Shown piece by piece: positions 24,249-35,198 of a DNA stretch of 64,000 nucleotides. The position numbers and the translations under genes are program-made. Numbering within the stretch: position 1 is the stretch's first letter; each line of letters opens with the position of its first letter. The notes under the pieces were generated by a model, which searched no databases, was not told the origin of the DNA, and saw nothing but the letters and a program-made list of their open reading frames with translations. The DNA is from Fremontodendron californicum (Eukaryota > Streptophyta > Magnoliopsida > Malvales > Malvaceae). Location of the stretch: NCBI GenBank assembly GCA_030761205.1, contig JAULJL010000040.1:129001-193000 (forward strand). Reading direction: 5' to 3'.

Positions 24249-25748
24249 ATGGAGAACGAACAAGTTGCCCGAATGGAAAGAATGGAAAAGGTACAAGAAG
24301 AATTGTGAGAACAACTGGCAAAGTCTCAAGCAGAATCCAAAGATCATATGATTAAATTGATGGAGCTAATATCCACCGTAATCAAGGGATACACTGAAAA
24401 TCTGGTCGCTAGAGAAGGGTTAGAGGCACGAAAGGGTCAGAATGAGGTCGTAATGATGGATGCCCAGAACAGAGTTAACCCTGTCAATGTCTTAAATTCA
24501 GATGATCCAGCTGAACAGGCAAAGTTGAAAATGGTTAATGAGGTAGAGTTGGCAGATTCCCAAGGGAAATATCAGTTGCTAGATGAAAGGCTCCGGGCAG
24601 TAGAAAATAGAGACGTATTCGGGAGTGTAGAGGCGAAAGAACGATGCTTGGTCTTCAATTTAGTCATCCCTCCTAAATTCAAGGTCCCTGACTTTGTGAA
24701 ATATGACGGGACGACTGATCCGTCAGCCAATATCACTATGTTCTGCCGAAAGATGACAAGTTATATAGATAATGATAAGCTTCTGATCCACTACTTTCAG
24801 GATAGCCTCAGCGGGTCCGCAATTAGGTGGTATAGTCAGTTGAGCAAGGATCGGATTTGCTCTTGGAATGATTTGGCTAGGGATTTTCTAAACCAGTACA
24901 AACATGTGACCAATATGACACCGGACCGTCTCACCTTGTAAAATATGGAGAAAAAGGTTACTGAGAGCTTCAAAGAGTATGCTCAGAGGTGGAGGAACAT
25001 GGCTACCCAAGTACAACCGCCTTTACTCAGTATGAAACCACTGTCCTTTTTGTGAATACACTACAGGCCCCATACTACGATAGACTTGTTGGCAACACCA
25101 CGAAGAATTTTTCGGATATGGTAATCTCTGGGGAAATTATTGAAAATGCAATCAAGGCCGGGAAACACGAAGGAGGTAAATATTTAATACAGAGAGAAAC
25201 AGGTCGGCCAAAAAGAAAGAGAAAGATGATCAAGCCATGGGAGACTGTGCCTCGTATATTCTGGCTACTTCATACCCTTCACCCTGTCCTTCTATGAATT
25301 ATGTACCCCAGGGTTCATACTTATACCCAATGGCCTCTCAGAGTCCAGTAAATTTTCAACATTTTGTTAGTCAAAGGAAATCAAAGAATATCCGAAAAAG
25401 AGATCAGTTTGAGTCACTCCCCATGTCTTACTCTGAACTATTGCCCCAGCTAGTCGAAGAACAGCTCTTCACTAAAGTTCCAGTAGAGCCTATCCAACCC
25501 CCATATCCAAGTTGGTATGACGAGAATGCATATTGTGATTATCATTCTGGGATTCGGGGACATTCCACAGAAAATTGCTTATGTCTGAAGCGAAAGGTTC
25601 AAGCGCTCTTCAATAAAGGACAGTTAGGTGTGGGGAGAAAGAAAGGACAGACAGCGTGGAGAATCTGCTGAATGGGAATGATGAGACCATTATGGATGTC
25701 ATAATAGGGGAAGAAGATGGAAAGGTCGAAAAGATTATCGAGCAATAG
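24249..25748 (+). pseudogene. Gag of element A (reading frame 2), broken
   Basis: Gag forms the virus-like particle and binds the element RNA. The start MENEQVARMERMEK at 24249 matches the MENDQLARIERMER segment of B. Core motifs follow: VIPPKFKVPDFVKYDGTTDP, LLIHYFQDSLSGSAIRWYSQ, and, after a frameshift near 25027, APYYDRLVGNTTKNF and MVISGEIIENAIKAG. A third frame (25237 on) carries the Pro-rich tail and the CHHC knuckle CDYHSGIRGHSTENC at 25534. In-frame stops lie at 24306 and 24939; the latter aligns with a Gln in B. The frame fades near 25748, and no protease follows. Confidence 0.9.
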
Positions 25749-28140
25749 CCAGTTTGAATTAAGGAGAACATGTCAAGGGGAAGTTTTTATGCATTTAGTT
25801 TCAGACCTTATGATGAAAACACTTGTCTCATGTCGACATTCATAAGAATTAAATGAATTTTTATTTTTAAATGCTTTGTGTTTGTTGTGTTTTAACAATA
25901 ATTGAAAAAAAAATGAGCATTAAGGAAGTTTTAGTAATGGATAGTCTCAAGAGGATTGATAGTCATTGTCACAAATGACCCAATACCTTCTCCCATCTCC
26001 TTTAGGTTTTCCTAAGCCTAAATATCTTAAACCAATAACACTTGAAAAACCTAATGCTTCAAGGAATATGAATGATTGAACTTTATAAAACCATTGTCAT
26101 CATAGAATAAGCAAAGATATAGATCCTAGTCTAGGTTATGAACAAAGGAACGAACTTTTCAAAAAAAATTCGAACTCCTTGAAATTCAAACAAATGAGAT
26201 TTTCTTTCAAGAATTTAGATCATGGTAATTTGGTCTGTGTCAAGGTTGTGCCAAAACCATTTTTGTCATTTTCAAAAAACCACAAAACACTAATTGCCCA
26301 AACATCACTTCATGATTGACACCCTGGGGCACAATGATTAAACTAGATTATCCCTTATCCCAGAGAAAACCCATTTTTGGGTCATATTTTCCTTGTCTCT
26401 TCAAAGAACTCAGATTTGAAATTCATTCTTTTTAGTACAGACCTAGATTTGCTATGTTCCTCGTTGATACAAATTCTTATGGTTAATCAAATTGGGGCAT
26501 CATATGTGGAAATGATGGATACATGGTGAATAAGGATGGACTAATGCATGAATCATTGGGGCATGCAATGAAAAATGAAAAATGAAAAAATTTGTGATAT
26601 CATGCATCGGAGAATTTGGATGATTCCAAAGTGCAAAATGAAATTCTGAATATTTGTGCTTGACATGAGAAATGATCATCTTTCATATCTCTTTCGTACA
26701 AAAAGAAATTATCCATAGTCACCCCTTTTGAGCTGAAAGAATTCTTTTTTCTTTAAACCCTGATCAAGGATTATCCTTTACACTGGGGGCAAATGCGAGG
26801 AAAGATCTTTTTAAAGATCATTGAGAAATGAGTCCTAGCTCAAAGACAGATACAAAGCAAATAGAGCGCCGAATGAATACGGGCTCACTCTGTTAAAGAA
26901 AAAGAAAAGGAAAAGATGGCGAAATGGAAGCCAAGAACAAAAAAAAGTGTGTGAAAAAGTATGGAAAATGAAAGCCAAAAGCAAAGAAGGAAAAGAGCAA
27001 AAGGAAAAAGGAAAGAAATGTCCAAGAAGGGACAAAAACTTCAAAAAGAATTCTCCTCAAGAAATGATCCTTTGTTCTGATTACCCTCAAACACATATTT
27101 TGGGCCTATTTATCCTTTCTTTTTGAACCCTGAGCCATGGCCTACATTACGTGCTTTAAAAGTCCATTTTGATCAAGCATGAATATTTAACTTGAAGGGT
27201 TTTTTCCTCAGATTTTATCCCATCCCATCGAATTATCATTTCACTAAGGAAGATTTTAGAATTCCCAAATGAATGGTAAAACAATGAAAAAATAAAAAAA
27301 GAACAAATTGGAGAGAATGGGAGTCTAGGGTGAAAAACCCGAAAACGGGCGGTCTAGAGTAAAATGGGAATTTCCGATGCCATCTATGATAGTGCCGATA
27401 CCACAAAAGAAAAGATCTTCTTAAAGAAGTGGTCATCGAGGAACATCTAGGAATTCTTGAACCTCCCAAATTATCAACTCTCATTTGGATGATTGATTCC
27501 AAAAAGCTGAAACTTTTTCCTTCCAAGATTAAACTTTCCGGTTCAAACATCGCAGCCAATCTTGACGCTTGTCAAAATACCTTGATATGGAAACTAAAAG
27601 AAAGTTGAATTTGTTTGGTTCTCAATGAATTCATGATTTATAAAATCTGTTCCATTTGTGAGCCTAGAAAGGACATACATTTTTTGTTGTGAAGCTTTCC
27701 TAAAAAAAACCAAAATCATGTTGTACCAAGCCTTGTCAATTCAAGTTGAAAAACCCAAATTGACACTTAGGAAAATTTCTAACAATGATCATCAGTCTTC
27801 AAAAGATTTGTACATTACACACTATGGGGTTAAAAATTTTGACTCAGAAGTTTTCATTAAAAAAGGCAAAATTGTTTTTTCAAAAAAAAAAAAAAAAAAG
27901 AATTTTTTTTTTTGACATACCTATTTTTGATGTTAACATGAGTAAGGGTTTTTCTAACTCAAAGGTGTGGAACTATTAGGGTTAACCTTGACTTCCAAAT
28001 ATGAGAAGAAGAAATAAAACTCAGCAAGCAGACTCCTGTCAGTAAGAGTTTGAAAACTGTTGGGGCAAAGAGAATAGCCAAAGATTGAAAAATGAATGAA
28101 TTGGAAAGGCTGAGTCAAAATCTAGAAAAGTGATCAGGGG
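25749..28140 (+). other. 3' UTR of element A, unique part
   Basis: This is non-coding. Several blocks match the 3' UTR of B: AGTCACCCCTTTTGAGC at about 26718 (B about 51137), TGATCAAGGAT with ACACTGGGGGCAAATGCGAG at about 26761-26800 (B about 51180-51215), and TTTTGATCAAGCATG at about 27168 (B about 51449). A purine-rich tract occupies about 26890-27030. A-runs lie near 27880. No gene was seen. Confidence 0.7.
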
Positions 28141-28144
28141 CATT

Positions 28145-28480
28145 TGCATCACTCATGAGCATTCATCTATTTATTAAACTTCGTATCTGTACAGTGTCAG
28201 CAAGCATTTGCATAATTCATGAGTATTCGTATTTGCATTATTCCATGAGCATTTGCATTCGCATCATCTCAAGCAAGTGTATCATTTCTAGGATCATTGC
28301 ATCTTCATTGTAGCTGCAATTACACCATTCATGAACCACTCACATGAATATGATTCGTAGGGACATTTGCATCTGCATTTAGAAACATTTGCATCAATCC
28401 AAGATATTTGGATCTGCATTTAGAAGCATTTGCATGAATCCAAGATATTTGCATTTACACCATAAAGCATTTGCATCCTC
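28145..28480 (+). repeat. Degenerate GCATTTGCAT repeats in the 3' UTR of A
   Basis: Short direct repeats on GCATTTGCAT with AATCCAAGATATTTG are spaced irregularly. They lie immediately before the larger minisatellite. Confidence 0.65.
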
Positions 28481-28521
28481 TCTCAAATCCTTCAGGTTAA
28501 TATTCAGATCTTTTTCAAATT

Positions 28522-29178
28522 TTTGGTTTCACCCATGCCTTCAATTTCCTTGGTTTCATCCAGATTTCTTTCAATTTTATGGTTTCATCCAAATCTCTTT
28601 CAATTTTATGGTTTCACCCATGCCTTCAATTTCCTTGATTTCATCCAGATCTCTTTTAATTTTATGGCTTCACCCATGCATTTCAATTCCCTTGGTTTCA
28701 TCCAGATCTCTTTCAACTTTATGGTTTCATTCATGCCTTTAACCTCTGGTTTCATCCATATCTTTTTCAAATTTCTGGTTTCATCCATACATTTCAATTT
28801 CTGGTTTCATCCAGATCTTTTTCAAATTTCATGGTTTCACCCATGCCTTCAAATTCCTTGGTTTCATCCTGATCTCTTTCAATTTTATCGTTTCACCCAT
28901 GACTTTAATTCCTTGGTTTCATCTAGATCTCTTTCAATTTTATGGTTTCACCCATGACTTTAACTTCTGGTTTCATCCAGATCCTTTAATCTCTGGTTCC
29001 ATCCAGGTCCTTTTCAAATTTCTGGTTCCATCTAGATCGTTTTCAATTTTTGGTTTCACCCATGCCTTTCAATTTCTGGTTTCATCCAGATCATTTTCAA
29101 ATTTTTGGTTTCATCCATGCTTTTCAATTTCTGGTTTCGTCCAGATCTTTTTCAATTTTTGGTTTCATCCATTAGGGT
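28522..29178 (+). repeat. Minisatellite in the 3' UTR of A
   Basis: This is a tandem array of roughly 27-30-bp half-units, each starting GGTTTCATCCAGATC or GGTTTCACCCATGCC and ending in a TCAATTT-type tail, in part alternating to give a period of about 56 bp. More than 20 half-units are present. Long Phe/Ser/His-rich reading frames cross it in both strands, but these simply reflect the repeat. Confidence 0.9.
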
Positions 29179-29467
29179 AAGCCTACGGGCACCATTTTTA
29201 AGACCTCCAGACACAACTTTTCTTGCAAATCGAATTTGTTTCCTTAAGATGGGTCGAGCCTTGATTATTCAGGGAATTCAATTTAAGGATAAAATCTTCA
29301 ATTTATTGCTTTCTCAAAAAAAAAAAAAAAAAAATTGAAAAAACAAAAAAAGAAAAGAAAGAAAAAATGAAAAAACCCATTTCCCTTTCCTTCACATGTG
29401 ATTTCACTAACCGTACAAAATTAGTGATTGTTTATCTTTGCCTGATTCCTGATTCTCAGCAACAGCC

Positions 29468-29480
29468 AAAGAGGGGCAGC
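29468..29480 (+). promoter_or_regulatory. Polypurine tract of element A
   Basis: AAAGAGGGGCAGC ends directly at the 3' LTR start. It is identical to the tracts of B and C. Confidence 0.92.
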
Positions 29481-32400
29481 TGTAGACACCTAATTTTGTC
29501 CGGACTATTAAAACAGGTATGTTTTCGTCCTAAATTGATGTTCCAAAATGTAAAAAGACTTTTTTCATCCTGCAGATGGTACTCCGAGACTTAGTTTAAG
29601 AGGGCGAGCATAAAAAGTCAAACTAAAAAAAAAAGTCAAACCTTAAAAAAGTCAACCCCAAAAAGTCAACATCGAAAAAACTCAACTGCTGAAAAAGTCA
29701 ACCCACTTTCAAAGTCAAGATTTGAAGTTCAATTGAAAAATGGCGAAAGAATTTCGATAATCTGAGGTCTACATTGAAAGATTTGGAGTTCGGAAGTTGG
29801 GTTATGCAGATTCAGTAGAAAGGAAACCTTAATCCGGGAAATTTGGGGAAAAGTGCCTAAACAATCGAATTGGTCAAAATTGAAGGTTCCAAATGAAATA
29901 TAAGCACTGACTACGGGTAATGGATAAGCCACTTGAAAGAAAAACTGAATGAAAAGTCAATCCGGGAGAAAATCGAGAATTAGGGTTTTTAGTGGATTTC
30001 GGTGAAATCGGGAAGGATTACAGAAATGGCCCGACTTGGTAAGATTAAATCCCCCAATGGATGAGGAATGATTAAAAAGGGATAGTCCAAGGCTCAGTTT
30101 GAAGAAAATCTAAAAACACGGACTTGTTTTGAGCAAAACTGGGTTTCGGAGGCAAAAGGGCAAAATTGGAAATTTTGGGAAAAATAGCAAATGGACTCCA
30201 AAAATTCTGAAAATTTTCAAATCTCATTCTTAAATCATTTGGAAGAGATTGGCGAAAGAAAATCTTGATTCGGAGTTCGTTTGCAAAGTGGCCAAATCTC
30301 AGGTCTCCTATGCAATAATTGAAGAAGATAAATCCCTAAAAAATAGCAAATGGACTCAAACAATTTTGAAAATTTGTAAATATCATTTTTAAATTATTTG
30401 GAAGAGATTTGAGAAAGAAAATCATGATTCGGAGTTCGTTTCCAAAATGGCCAAATCCCGGGCCTCCTATGCAGTAATTTAAGTAGATAAATCCCGAAAA
30501 AATACCAAATGTGTTCCAAAAATTATGAAAAATTCTAGATCACACTTTTAATTTATTTGGAAGAGATTGGTGAAGAAAAATATTGATTTGGAGCTCGTTT
30601 AAAAAATGGTAAAATGTGGGGGTGTAAAAGGGCATTTTTGGAAGAAAAAATCCAAATAAATAGCAAACAAACTCGGAAAAATTTGAAAACTTTCAGAATT
30701 CAATATTTTATTATTTTTAAAGTATTAAAAAATAAAATTTGAATTTGAAGTCCATTTTCCATTTATTTGCATCCGTGGGGCAAAACGATCATTTTACCCA
30801 AGCAACCGAAAAGGGCTTTTCTTGCCTTTCAAAAAAATCAGACTTGGGCTGGAAATGGGAGTGCTGGACAGCCAAGGCCCAAAAGAGGGAAGAAGCTTCT
30901 AATTTTTCAATCAAAAGGCCAAGAATTAAGAGTTAGATAGTGATTTTTTTGATCAAGCCATTGCAAATAAGCCACATGGGCCAATGCACGAATAGGGAGA
31001 GTGTCAACATTATTCTTGAACAGCTGTAATTATGGACAGCTGATGGTCTAATCTAAGGGTGATAATTTCATGATTTTTTACCTTGAATCACTAGCCCTTG
31101 GATGGAAATTGGTTGGAGTAAAATGACAACATCCTAGGGAGGAGAGAGGTAAAATTCTGCCAGCACTATAGGGGGGATTTTGATTTTTTATTTTCGAGAC
31201 TTCATTTTCAGATTTCTTCTTGGTTTTTGCTTAATTTTCTCTCCTTGGTTGAAAGAAAAAAAGAAAAGTTTAGAAAAGAAAGGAAAGTTTGAAGAGAAAA
31301 AGCTTGAAAGATAGCTTCTTGAGGTTGCTTTTAGCACCAACTCTTGCACTTTCTTGATTTTCCATTCTTGTTTTTGCTGTTTTTGATTATTATTTGGTGA
31401 GTTTTCTTTTTAAATAAATGGTTTTTTATGTTCTTTTTAAGTTCTTTCTTCATCTTTTTCTTAAACAAGTTCTTACATTTTTTTTTCTTATTTTTTTTAC
31501 CATGGCCGAATAGGCCTAATTTTTTTTATATAGTTGTTGTTTTGCCTTGATTTATCATGTTATTTTGGTTATTTTTTTAGTCTTGATGCTATAAATCTTC
31601 ATCTACTACATATACTTGAAGTTTTCTTTAATTTGGATGCTTGTTTGTTGCCATTTATGAGTTTATTATCATATTCTTGCATTTTCAATTTTCTGTTTTC
31701 ATAATGTTTAAATTTGTTGATGTTTTATATTTAGTGTATCAAGTGTTTGTGAAAATGCTTGTTAGTTCTAATACCTCTACTTTGTATTTGCATGATTTGA
31801 GTGTTATAATGTAGTTGAGCATGTTAGTATATCAAGTGTTTGTGAAAATGCTTGTTAGTTTTAATATCTCTACTTTGTGTTTACATGATTTGAGTGATAT
31901 ATTTTAGTTGAGCATGTTAGTATATGAAGTGTTTGTGAAAATGCCATGCTTGTTTGGAACCTTAGGCCACTCGGCCACTTCATGTATCTTGCATTGTGTG
32001 TGCATTTTTGCCATGTTAGTTGATAGGTTTGCATGTGCATGACATTTGATTGAGTATTTAGTTTAAGTATACCAAGTTTTTGTGAAAATGCCATGTTTGT
32101 TTGGAACCTTAGGCCAATTGGCTACCTCATTATTTTGCCTTGTGTTTGCATTTTTGATATGTTAGATGATAGGTTTGCATTTTCATGACATTTGGTTGAG
32201 TTTGTGATTTAAGTATGCCTTGTGTTTGTGTTATTGTCATGCATATTTTAAATGTTAGGTTTGCTTTATTTTGCCATACATGTCCATGCATTTTAGACCT
32301 AGGTTGCATTAAATGTCATGCAAGTTCATTTAGGTCTAGGTCAATATATTGATGCCATGCATTTTTTCATGACATTTAGGTTAAAAACCATGCATTTCAT

Positions 32401-34449
32401 GCATCATATTTGCTGTATTTTTCATGCATTGCATGCCCATGCCACTTGACTACTGACTTAGGCCAATTAATGGTTCAAAGACATGCTCTCTTGAGCATAC
32501 TTGTGGAAAATTAAGGTTTGTCAGATTAATTATTCTACTTTTGTGATTTTTTTTACTCAGCCAATTTTTGTCTAACTTTTAAAAAGCGCTAGCTACTGTT
32601 TGTGAGTCATTTTTTGAGTCTTAAATATTTTTACTTTGATTTTTAAATGATTTTATCAAAGGCAAAAATGTATTTTGGCAAAACAATTTTTTCACCCAGT
32701 ACTCGTACTTTCCTGATTTTTCTGGGCATTCATCTTTAATTAGAAAATTAAGCTGATTTTTTTCCCGTGTATTTGTACATGTCCTAAGTCTCCAGTATTT
32801 GTTTTAGATTTTTCTGAATTTTTAAAAATAGGATAAAAAATCATGGCTTAAAACTGGACAGTGGAATCGGAATTGAATTTGAAGGAAAATCATTTTTCTG
32901 TTTGGTTAAGTTACCTAGAGGGAGCTGATTAGAAAGTTTAGCTACTGACTTAGGATAGTTTCTAAGCCTTTTTAAACTCTAAAAATGATTTTTTTTCAGT
33001 CTCGGGTTAAGGGTGGTCAAGTTCAGGATTTTAAACTTAGGAAATTAGAGCCATTTAAAAAAGGGTTTAGCTAAGTTGTTATTTTTAATCTAAGCTTTTC
33101 AAAATTGTTTTCAAACAATCACAAAGTATTTTGGTTTTAGAATATATAACTTGACATATTTTCTTAAGGTAGCCGGATATCTTTTTAGATATACGGATTT
33201 CCTTAATTAAAGAAAAAAATACATTTTCATGCATTGCATTTTCCTTATTCATGCATTTTATATAATATGTGATTTTTGCTATGATAATTTATATGATATT
33301 GTTATGATTTTGAGTTATGTTATATTGTTTATTATATGATTTGGAATATTTTATGATATCCTATGCTTTTTATTTAGTTATTTTTTGTCATATTATTTAG
33401 CATATACTATGTTCATGCATTATTATTTTCATGCATATTATATGATAGCATTATTTTATATTTTATGTCATTTAAATTATATGCCATATCATTCATATTT
33501 GCCATGTCATTCAAATTATTTCATCTCATTTAGAATATACTATATGACTTAGGATATTACATTTCATATAGAATATATTATGTTACCTAGGTCATTTCAT
33601 TTCATTTAGAATATGTCATATAACTTAGGATATTTCATTTCATTTAGAATATGCTATGACATTTAAATCATATCATATCATTTAGGGTGCATTATATTAT
33701 TTAGATTTTGCTATGTCATTTTATCTATGTCATGCATATTCATATTCATATATATTTTTAAATGTTTTCAAAAATATAATGGTTTTCAATAAAATAAAGA
33801 TATTCCCGAGTTAAAATAATTCATGAGTTCTCTACCAGGTTTGCTGGGGAGGATATCATCAGTTATTATTAATAACGGAATATCTTCTTTAAAAAGAGAA
33901 TGATTCGGAAAGTTTTCCAAATTAATAAAAATTTCTATATTTTGCCACGTTTGTTGGGGAATATAGCAAAATTTTGAATTTATAAATTCCGGATCATTTT
34001 CAATTATAAATGGAATTATTTTTCTTTAAATTGGGAATTAATTTGAAATACTAAATTTAAAATCGATTTTTTACCGAGACTTGAGATAACATACGATTAA
34101 TAAGGTACCGTTTTATACAGGCTTTGTGGGGGTGCTAATCCTTCCCCGCACGTAACCGAGTCCCGAACCCGTTTCTTTGATTTCTCTGGTTTAAAACGCA
34201 GACTTGAAATTGGTTTTAAAAATGTTTTAATTAATTTTTAAAATATTTTATAAAACCGATTTTAATAAGTGGCCGATCACACCTAGCTAAAAAAGATTGG
34301 TGACAACTCCATGTCCTTTTTGAAAGTCATTTTCAAAACCTTCATTTTTCTAGAGGAATTAAGTCGACTTTTCCTCGATTTTTTTTAATGTCACGCTTAA
34401 CGAATAATAAAGTCTTGCGATGAGACTTGTTATTTTTTAGGTTGCGACA
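29481..34449 (+). repeat. 3' LTR of element A
   Basis: The LTR of 4969 bp has the same termini as 15846-20807 and is closely similar throughout, with scattered substitutions. It has three 159-bp units at 30254, 30413 and 30572. Its right edge abuts the interrupted tandem array of element C at 34450. Confidence 0.94.
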
Positions 34450-35198
34450 ATGGTCTCGAGGCTCGACTCACTTGATAAAACAGAATGAATTCGATTTAAA
34501 ACAAAAGAAAATACTAAGAATGATCCTCGGTTTGGTTCATTTGGAAAAAATAAATTTAACTTGAAAATGAAAAGAAAATACCTCGACGGCGGTCTCGGGG
34601 CTCGACTCATTTGAGAAGCAGAACGAGTTTGATTTGGAAAGAAACATACCTCGACGGTGGTCTCGGGGCTAGACTCATTTGAAAAGAAGAACGAGTTTGA
34701 TTTGGAAAGAAACATACCTTGACGATGGTCTCGGGGCTCGACTCATTTGAAAATAAGAACGAGCTCGATTTGGCAAAAACTTACCTCGATGGTGGTCTCG
34801 GGGCTCGACTCATATGAAAAGAAGAACGAGTTTGATTTGGAAAGGAAATACCTCGATGGTGGTCTCGAGGCTCGACTCATTTGAGAAGAAGAATGAGTTC
34901 GATTTGGGGAAGACAAAGTTTTCTTGATTCCTGCAATGTTAGCTAAATGCAATGATGAGAGTGACATGCTTTGCAAATGCTTGTATGTTTCCTAAGAATG
35001 AATGCAATCAATTGATTGTGTCATGATTTCTAATCCATGGTTTCTTTGATGTTCACAGATTATCTGACTTCAAGACGGAGTCTTCAGTTGTTCACTGATG
35101 ATCCACTTAAGGAACCTTTCACTCAAGATAACTTGCCAAACAGTCCCAGTTTCTAACTTTCGCTGAAATTCACAAATTTTCTGATTTCATGACGGAGT
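34450..35198 (-). repeat. Element C 3' UTR, part 2, with 67-68-bp tandem array
   Basis: This continues the 3' UTR of C between insertions A and B. Units of 67-68 bp recur with GGTCTCGGGGCTCGACTCA at 34453, 34591, 34659, 34727, 34794 and 34861; one diverged unit fills the first gap. The array starts on the other side of A at about 15690. From about 34920 the sequence is unique and matches the 3' UTR of B on the opposite strand (ATCTTGAGTG and AGTCAGAAAATTTGTGAA blocks). The last five bases (GGAGT, 35194-35198) are the target duplication of B. Confidence 0.9.
35194..35198. repeat. Left target site duplication of element B (GGAGT)
   Basis: GGAGT immediately precedes the LTR of B and recurs at 58370-58374 immediately after it. 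The host sequence of C is continuous if B and one copy are removed. Confidence 0.93.

Larger units (their letters stand above)
15846..34449 (+). mobile_element. Element A: non-autonomous Ogre-like element with gag-like ORFs and no pol
   Basis: This is a complete LTR retrotransposon of 18,604 bp: 5' LTR 15846-20807, primer site 20811-20829, two gag-like reading frames, a long 3' UTR, purine tract 29468-29480 and 3' LTR 29481-34449. No protease, RT, RNase H or integrase sequence was found in its 8.7-kb interior. The LTRs are nearly equal in length but differ at several positions in their first 250 bp, so the insertion is not recent. The flanks (GTTGT before, ATGGT after) agree at 3 of 5 bases. 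The host array of element C reads on across the junction, which supports the boundaries. TR-GAG elements are the closest described class. It was presumably moved by proteins from a B-like element. Confidence 0.9.

Noticed and set aside
26835..27096. Phe/Ser-rich frames opposite the purine-rich tract in the 3' UTR of A
   Set aside because: They reflect the GA-rich strand composition, with no domain or conservation visible in B or C.
28389..29338. Long overlapping Phe/Ser/His-rich frames on both strands
   Set aside because: They are created by the minisatellite, whose period keeps frames open without coding.
15841..34454. A perfect five-base target duplication for element A
   Set aside because: GTTGT before and ATGGT after match at only three of five bases. 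The boundaries rest on the LTR termini and on the interrupted host array instead.
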